Of a DNA stretch of 9,298 nt, positions 5,299 through 9,298 are shown in pieces; the stretch's first letter is position 1; each line of letters starts with the position of its first letter. The notes under the pieces were generated by a model, which had not been told where the DNA came from, searched no databases, and saw nothing but the letters and a program-made list of their open reading frames with translations. Source of the stretch: Dehalococcoidia bacterium (GTDB lineage: Bacteria > Chloroflexota > Dehalococcoidia > Dehalococcoidales > RBG-16-60-22); NCBI GenBank assembly GCA_030605045.1, contig JAUWBK010000031.1, positions 1 through 9,298 on the forward strand. Direction: 5' to 3'. The position numbers and the translations under genes were made by a program.

Positions 5299-6192
5299 TT
5301 AGAGTAAATTGGCTATTTTTAGTGCCTCCCGTATGGCAGCTTTTTCTGCCGCACTAACTGGCATTATTGGCTCCCTGGCTAAGCCAGATGGTCGGCCAAG
5401 CATCATTACTGCCTCTTTTAGTGGTGCTGGGAAATTTTGGGGGACACTTATGGCGCGTGCCATTGGCAGCAACTGGTAATACAGCTTCTCCGCTTTGGCC
5501 ATTTCCTTTTGCTGGACGGCTTGATACATATCAACTACCATACGAGGCGCAATGTTACAGAGCGCCAGGATTGCCCCGTGACAGCCTAAGGCAAAGCAAG
5601 GAAGGGTAATGTCATCACCGCCGGTAAGCACCGCTATCTTATCCCCGACTAATCGCATCGCCTCGGCGAAGTAACTTAGGTTACCACTACTATCCTTCAA
5701 GGCCACAATATTATCGATTTCAACTAGTCTTTCCAGGGTATGAAGCCCAATCTCTACATTCGTGTGAGGTGGAATATTGTACAGCACAATGGGAATATCC
5801 ACTGCCTCAGCGATGGTGGCATAATGGCGATATAAACCCTCTTGAGTGGGAATTTCGTAAAATGGGGTCACGATCATTACCGAATCGGCACCAGCGTTTT
5901 TCGCTTCTTTGGTCTGTTCAATTACTTCCCTGGTAGTAGGCGCACCCGTACCGACCATCACCGGAACTCTACCATTAGTCGCTTTAACCGTTGTTTCGGT
6001 TACTTTGATACGCTCTTCTTTGATGAGTGCGGCTGCCTCTCCAGTACTGCCAAGACACATTATTTCACTTACGCCACTCTCGATAAAAAAATCGACTGTT
6101 TCTCTGATGCCATTGAGGTCTAGCTCTCCTTTTTCGGTAAAGGGGGTCAGCATCGCCGGAATAATACCCTCAACTTTTATCTTTTTCCCCAT
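5299..6192 (-). CDS. DapA-family class I aldolase/lyase, probable 2-keto-3-deoxy acid aldolase
   Basis: The 297-residue protein has the length and motifs of the dihydrodipicolinate synthase / N-acetylneuraminate lyase family: GSTGE at 48-52 binding the pyruvate carboxylate, Y112, Y138 in YNIPPHTN, and the Schiff-base lysine K166 in ALKDSSG. The arginine that true DapA enzymes carry five residues after the active-site tyrosine (YNVPSRT in E. coli) is H143 here. This argues against lysine biosynthesis and for a sugar-acid type aldolase that cleaves a 2-keto-3-deoxy acid to pyruvate and an aldehyde. As the first gene of the operon ahead of two enolase-superfamily enzymes and a lactonase-like hydrolase, it fits the last step of a non-phosphorylative pathway. 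The ATG at 6192 follows AAAGGAGGA (6201-6209) at eight bases. A bona fide DapA remains possible but less likely. Confidence 0.87.
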   Translation of the reverse strand: MGKKIKVEGIIPAMLTPFTEKGELDLNGIRETVDFFIESGVSEIMCLGSTGEAAALIKEERIKVTETTVKATNGRVPVMVGTGAPTTREVIEQTKEAKNAGADSVMIVTPFYEIPTQEGLYRHYATIAEAVDIPIVLYNIPPHTNVEIGLHTLERLVEIDNIVALKDSSGNLSYFAEAMRLVGDKIAVLTGGDDITLPCFALGCHGAILALCNIAPRMVVDMYQAVQQKEMAKAEKLYYQLLPMARAISVPQNFPAPLKEAVMMLGRPSGLAREPIMPVSAAEKAAIREALKIANLL

Positions 6193-6259
6193 TGTTTCTC
6201 TCCTCCTTTACTGATAAATAATTTACCATCGGGAAATAAGCCTTATGGTGTGAACCCAA

Positions 6260-6287
6260 AGTTTAATTATTATATCATTTCTGTCAA
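6260..6287 (-). promoter_or_regulatory. candidate promoter of the aldolase-dehydratase-lactonase operon
   Basis: On the minus strand TTGACA (complement of 6282-6287) is followed by 16 bases and TAAACT (complement of 6260-6265). A TATAAT also lies between them on this strand, but only seven bases from TTGACA; its own -35 position is poor. Either arrangement gives a leader of roughly 60-85 bases before the ATG at 6192. The exact box pairing is uncertain. Confidence 0.4.
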
Positions 6288-6324
6288 TTCTCTTCATTTA
6301 AGGGCTGCTATTGGTAAGAAAGGA

Positions 6325-6333
6325 TGGTATAAT
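6325..6333 (+). promoter_or_regulatory. extended -10 promoter of the alpha/beta hydrolase gene
   Basis: TGGTATAAT is a perfect -10 hexamer with the extended TGn element; no good -35 box lies 16-18 bases upstream, which is usual for extended -10 promoters. Transcription would start near 6340, only about 24 bases before the ATG at 6364, with the ribosome site GGGAGGTG at 6352-6359. Confidence 0.55.
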
Positions 6334-6363
6334 ACTCAAAATATTAAACTAGGGAGGTGTGTC

Positions 6364-7191
6364 ATGCCAGACGTGTTGGCCAATGGCATACGTATCTACT
6401 ATGAGGAGCGGGGTGCCGGACCAGCCATGGTCTGGGCGCACGGACTGGGGGAGACTTGGCATGGTTGGGATGGGGTGATGACCTTCTTTCAAGACCGCTA
6501 CCGTGTCATCGCTTATGATGCCCGGGGCCACGGATGTTCCGAGATTCCAGACCGACCGGAAGCCTACTCCCAGGACATCATGGTACAGGACATGCGAGGT
6601 CTGATGGATGCTCTGGGCATCACTCAGGCCATAGTGGGTGGTCATTCCATGGGCGCCAATGTGGCGCTTAACTTTGCCTTTCAGTATCCAGAGCGGTGTC
6701 TCGGTCTTATCCCGGTGGGCATAGGGTCCGGTTCCTCGGACCCGCAGTGGTGGCAGGAATTTTGGGGCAAACTGGCGGACTTGGCCGAACGGCAAGGGAC
6801 GGCAGCCTACCTGGAGGAAATGAAAAAGATACCAGCGTGGGACAGTGCCTTCACCCACCCACAGATAGGTAAGCAGATTACCCAGACGGAGCTTGATAAC
6901 TCGCCGAAGGCGATAGCCTGTACTATCCGGGGAGTTCAAAAAGGGCGCCCCAGCATCTTCCAGTTGCAACCCAGACTGGAAAAGTTGCCGGTAGAAACGC
7001 TGGTGGTGCGGAGCGAGGGAGATACTCCGGTGGTAGAGTGCTCCCGTTTCATGGCCGAGCACATTCCCAAGGCTACTTTGGAGATTATCCCAGCGAAGAG
7101 TCATTGGACCTTCACGGAAGCGCCGGAAAGATTCTTGCAAGTTGTGAACCAGTTCGTAACCCGTCTGACGGCAGGAAAACCAGCCAGCTAG
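6364..7191 (+). CDS. alpha/beta hydrolase (3-oxoadipate enol-lactonase-like)
   Basis: From the ATG at 6364 the product is 275 residues, typical for a single-domain alpha/beta hydrolase. It shows the HG oxyanion motif (AHGLG, 25-29), the nucleophile elbow GHSMG with S95, an acid residue D220 in RSEGDTPV, and the catalytic H247 in AKSHW. A lid region of about 120-200 sits between the core strands. The overall pattern matches enol-lactonase or carboxylesterase-type members that cleave small esters or lactones; the substrate cannot be read from sequence. The frame stays open upstream to 6250, but 6364 has a strong GGGAGGTG ribosome site and the promoter lies at 6325-6333, inside the longer version. 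No signal peptide, so cytoplasmic. It diverges from the catabolic operon, which suggests shared regulation. The next gene follows after about 80 bases. Confidence 0.88.
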   Translation: MPDVLANGIRIYYEERGAGPAMVWAHGLGETWHGWDGVMTFFQDRYRVIAYDARGHGCSEIPDRPEAYSQDIMVQDMRGLMDALGITQAIVGGHSMGANVALNFAFQYPERCLGLIPVGIGSGSSDPQWWQEFWGKLADLAERQGTAAYLEEMKKIPAWDSAFTHPQIGKQITQTELDNSPKAIACTIRGVQKGRPSIFQLQPRLEKLPVETLVVRSEGDTPVVECSRFMAEHIPKATLEIIPAKSHWTFTEAPERFLQVVNQFVTRLTAGKPAS

Positions 7192-7273
7192 ACATTGGTA
7201 GCTAAATCTCTAATAGATATGCCAAAGGAAAGATTTGCATTAGATTTGTTTAGCAACATATAAAGGTAGCTTG

Positions 7274-8422
7274 ATGATGAAGTATCGAAAACTGGGCAGA
7301 ACTGGAGTTGATGTCGGTATTGTAGGGTTGGGGGCGGAATATCTGGAGCAGGCCTCAGAGGATACCGTTACTTCGGTAGTTCATGCTGCCATAGATGGGG
7401 GCGTAAATTATATCGATTTGTTCTTGGCTTCTCCAGGGGTCCGTGATAATTTTGGTATCGCTTTGCAAAATAAAAGACACCAGGTTATGATTGCCGGTCA
7501 TTTAGGCTCTGTATTACGAGATGGTCAGTACTGCCGGTCACGAGACAAGGTAGAGTGTGAAAAATTCTTTGCGGACCTTCTCACCAGACTTAAGACAGAT
7601 TATATTGATGCCCTTATGCTCCATTTTGTTGAGAAACCTGACGATTATGAAACGGTTTTTAATTCAGAAGGACTTCTGGGGTTAGCACAAAAATTTAAAA
7701 AAGAAGGCAAAGCTCGCTTTATTGGGGTGAGTAGTCATAACGTGCCGGTGGCGTTGCGGACGGTAAACAGCGGGCACATCGATGTGCTTATGTTTACCAT
7801 AAACCCGGCTTTTGACACTTTACCTGGCGATATGCATGTGGAAGTCTCTTTTAAGGAGGTCTTATACCATCATTCAGATGCCATCGGCAGAGAGTCTATG
7901 CTGGCACGTGAGGCGTTGTATCATGCCTGTGCCATTCAGAATGTCGGCCTCGTGGCCATGAAACCCTATGCCGCCGGTGTTCTTTTTCGAGACAATCCCA
8001 CTTCTATGATGTTGACGCCGGTTCAATGTCTCAATTATGCCCTTTCCCAGCCGGCGGTCTGTACTGTGGTACCGGGGTGTAAAAACGTAGCTGAGATGAA
8101 TGCCGCGCTGGCTTTTTTGGAGGCCACGGATGAGGAAAAAGACTTTAGCGCTATTAATGCAAACACCATGTGGAAATTGAAGGGAAGTTGCATGTATTGT
8201 AACCATTGTTTGCCATGCCCGGTGGGCATTGATATTGGAATCACGACACGAATAACTGATACCGCCGGGTATGAGATTAATGATAATATTGTCTCGGAAT
8301 ATGAAGCATTGTCAGCCAAGGCTTCTGCCTGCACCGAGTGTGGTGTCTGCGTGGAACGCTGTCCGTTTGGTGTGGATGTAATCGTGAATATGAATCGAGC
8401 GGTGGACATATTTGGTCAGTAG
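7274..8422 (+). CDS. aldo/keto reductase-family protein with two C-terminal [4Fe-4S] motifs
   Basis: The 382-residue protein has an aldo/keto reductase barrel (about 3-295) followed by a ferredoxin-like tail. The tail carries C306, C309, C312 and C315 before a proline (a slightly compressed CxxCxxCxxCP) and C353, C356, C359 and C363 (CxxCxxCxxxCP), enough for two [4Fe-4S] clusters. Of the classical tetrad, D48 (NYIDLF) and H117 (LMLHF) are present. The tyrosine is not found where expected (FLASPGVRDNFG), and the barrel lysine is replaced in IAGHLG (75-77 region). This is a known Fe-S subgroup of the family found in anaerobes, whose chemistry is poorly defined; electron transfer through the clusters to or from a substrate is inference. 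The start could be ATG 7274 or 7277; a modest AAAGG at 7262-7266 favours the first. The methyltransferase gene follows by 18 bases, so they are probably cotranscribed. Confidence 0.87.
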   Translation: MMKYRKLGRTGVDVGIVGLGAEYLEQASEDTVTSVVHAAIDGGVNYIDLFLASPGVRDNFGIALQNKRHQVMIAGHLGSVLRDGQYCRSRDKVECEKFFADLLTRLKTDYIDALMLHFVEKPDDYETVFNSEGLLGLAQKFKKEGKARFIGVSSHNVPVALRTVNSGHIDVLMFTINPAFDTLPGDMHVEVSFKEVLYHHSDAIGRESMLAREALYHACAIQNVGLVAMKPYAAGVLFRDNPTSMMLTPVQCLNYALSQPAVCTVVPGCKNVAEMNAALAFLEATDEEKDFSAINANTMWKLKGSCMYCNHCLPCPVGIDIGITTRITDTAGYEINDNIVSEYEALSAKASACTECGVCVERCPFGVDVIVNMNRAVDIFGQ

Positions 8423-8440
8423 GATTTTGAGAAGATCATA

Positions 8441-9064
8441 ATGGAGAAGCAAAACAAAATTGAGTGGCTTTTTTCTTCCCGAAACAAAGAAGAATTGGCC
8501 GAGCGATACGCTCAATGGGCGAAAGACTACGATGTTGAACTCGAGCGAGATTTTGAGTGGCGCGGTCCCCAACGCACTGCCGAACTTTTCATCAGGTATG
8601 TCCCTAAGGAGGCGAGGATTCTAGACGCCGGAGCCGGGACCGGTCTGATGGGTGAGGTTTTGCTCAAATTAGGTTACGATAACTTAGTGGCGATGGATCT
8701 ATCTGAAGCCATGCTTGAGGAGGCCCAGAAGAAGAACGTGTACCGGGAATTCCGTCAGATGGTGATGGGGGAGCCGTTAGCTTTTGCCACCGACTCCTTT
8801 GATGCGGTGGTGAGCGCTGGCGTGCTTACCGTGGGACACGCGCCGGCCAGTTCCTTTGACGAGCTGGTTCGCACCACCAGGCCGGGCGGGCACATCCTTT
8901 TCACTTTGCGCACTGACGTATACGAGGACAGAGGGTTTAAGGAAAAGCAGACTACCTTGGAGGCAGAGGGCAAGTGGAAACTTGTGAAAGTAAGTGAGAA
9001 GACCCCGCTGCTTCTCAAGGAACCTGACGTATTCCATCAGATCTGGGTATACCAGGTCACCTGA
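8441..9064 (+). CDS. class I SAM-dependent methyltransferase
   Basis: The 207-residue protein is a small Rossmann-fold methyltransferase of the Methyltransf_11/25 (UbiE/WBSCR27-like) type. Motif I is ILDAGAGTG (60-68), the acidic residue ending strand 2 is D86 in VAMDLSEAML, the post-II region reads FDAVVSAGVL (120-129), and motif III is RPGGHILFTL (147-156). A preceding helical region (FSSRNKEELAERYAQWAKDYD, about 11-31, read in pieces) is common in this group and caps the active site. The ATG at 8441 has only a weak GAGAAG ribosome site, and the gene sits 18 bases after the Fe-S reductase, suggesting translational coupling. The acceptor may be a small molecule made or used with the neighbouring enzymes, but nothing in the sequence identifies it. 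Confidence 0.87.
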   Translation: MEKQNKIEWLFSSRNKEELAERYAQWAKDYDVELERDFEWRGPQRTAELFIRYVPKEARILDAGAGTGLMGEVLLKLGYDNLVAMDLSEAMLEEAQKKNVYREFRQMVMGEPLAFATDSFDAVVSAGVLTVGHAPASSFDELVRTTRPGGHILFTLRTDVYEDRGFKEKQTTLEAEGKWKLVKVSEKTPLLLKEPDVFHQIWVYQVT

Positions 9065-9068
9065 GCTT

Positions 9069-9086
9069 AAAAAGGGAAGGCTTTTT
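9069..9086. terminator. possible bidirectional terminator
   Basis: AAAAAG, a six-base loop GGAAGG, and CTTTTT form a short A/T-rich hairpin just after the methyltransferase stop and before the converging HPP fragment. Runs of A and T on each side would act as the U-tract in either direction. The stem is weak, so the call rests largely on its position between convergent genes. Confidence 0.3.
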
Positions 9087-9096
9087 TAGTCCTTGT

Positions 9097-9285
9097 CTAC
9101 GTTAGGTCTCTCAGGAATCTCTTGGAGAACCGGTGTGCCAGAGACAGCACAATGCTGCTGGTTAAAACAGCAATCATGACGCTCGGTGAAAAACCGGTGA
9201 TGGCAACCCCCAAAGCAGTTCCCCCGGCAGGCGGATGTTCCGCATCCAAAGCTACCATTAAGTAGGCAGAAGAAAAGCATATGTG
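9097..9285 (-). pseudogene. HPP-family membrane protein, C-terminal fragment
   Basis: The minus-strand frame ending at TAG (9097-9099) encodes 62 residues closely resembling the C-terminus of HPP-family integral membrane proteins. It has the signature EHPPAGGTALGVAI, which gives the family its name, then a hydrophobic helix (SVMIAVLTSSIVLSLA) and a basic tail. HPP proteins are four-helix inner-membrane proteins; some are implicated in nitrite transport. The reading frame upstream is blocked by TAA at 9286-9288, only ten bases from the window edge, although the residues just after that stop (HICFSSAYLMVALD) already look like family sequence. The first in-frame ATG (9258) would give only 53 residues. 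The gene is therefore truncated by a nonsense or frameshift change, or by low-quality sequence at the edge. It converges on the methyltransferase gene. Confidence 0.6.
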
Positions 9286-9298
9286 TTACACTATGTAG

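Noticed and set aside
6250..6363. Upstream in-frame extension of the alpha/beta hydrolase
   Set aside because: The stretch contains the extended -10 promoter and the ribosome site for the ATG at 6364, and the extra residues do not resemble alpha/beta hydrolase sequence.
6349..7140. 263-codon open frame on the minus strand opposite the alpha/beta hydrolase gene
   Set aside because: It is antisense to a gene with a complete catalytic triad, shows no family motif, and has no ribosome site at its start.
7235..7264. TTGCAT-18-TATAAA as a promoter for the Fe-S reductase gene
   Set aside because: The -35 match is poor and the predicted start would lie only about three bases before the start codon; read-through from the upstream promoter is simpler.

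Overview
The window reads as a bacterial chromosome fragment of moderate GC with Shine-Dalgarno-led genes and sigma70-like promoters. The gene set is an accessory catabolic assortment: a two-subunit ThDP decarboxylase, a phosphotriesterase-family lactonase-like enzyme, paired enolase-superfamily enzymes, a DapA-family aldolase, an alpha/beta hydrolase and an aldo/keto reductase with ferredoxin clusters. This would suit an uncultured anaerobic or subsurface bacterium. A Chloroflexota (Dehalococcoidia/SAR202-like) source is my best guess because those genomes are known for expanded enolase-superfamily paralogs, but no marker gene is present and the assignment is inference.

Left part (1-1915): a partial minus-strand gene encodes an XRE-type DNA-binding protein with a predicted membrane anchor. 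It diverges from a plus-strand pair for the alpha (PYR) and beta (PP) chains of a sulfopyruvate/phosphonopyruvate-decarboxylase-like enzyme. The roughly 320-base divergent region holds a promoter in each direction and a 43-bp tandem repeat lying over the regulator's own promoter. The beta chain is broken by a one-base frameshift near position 1513, and the alpha gene contains a perfect 13-bp inverted repeat.

Middle part (1926-6192): a compact minus-strand operon is transcribed in the order DapA-family aldolase, enolase-superfamily enzyme A, enolase-superfamily enzyme B, phosphotriesterase-family hydrolase, with gaps of 11 to 22 bases. Lactonase + acid-sugar dehydratase + 2-keto-3-deoxy acid aldolase is the enzyme set of a non-phosphorylative sugar-acid pathway. 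The likely scheme is lactone opening, dehydration to a 2-keto-3-deoxy acid, and retro-aldol cleavage to pyruvate plus an aldehyde. The two enolase-superfamily genes are a tandem duplication whose central segment is much more similar than its flanks.

Right part (6364-9064): a plus-strand set diverges from the operon: an alpha/beta hydrolase, an aldo/keto reductase-like protein with two C-terminal [4Fe-4S] motifs and an altered catalytic tetrad, and a class I SAM methyltransferase. A minus-strand C-terminal fragment of an HPP-family membrane protein, with an in-frame stop, closes the window.
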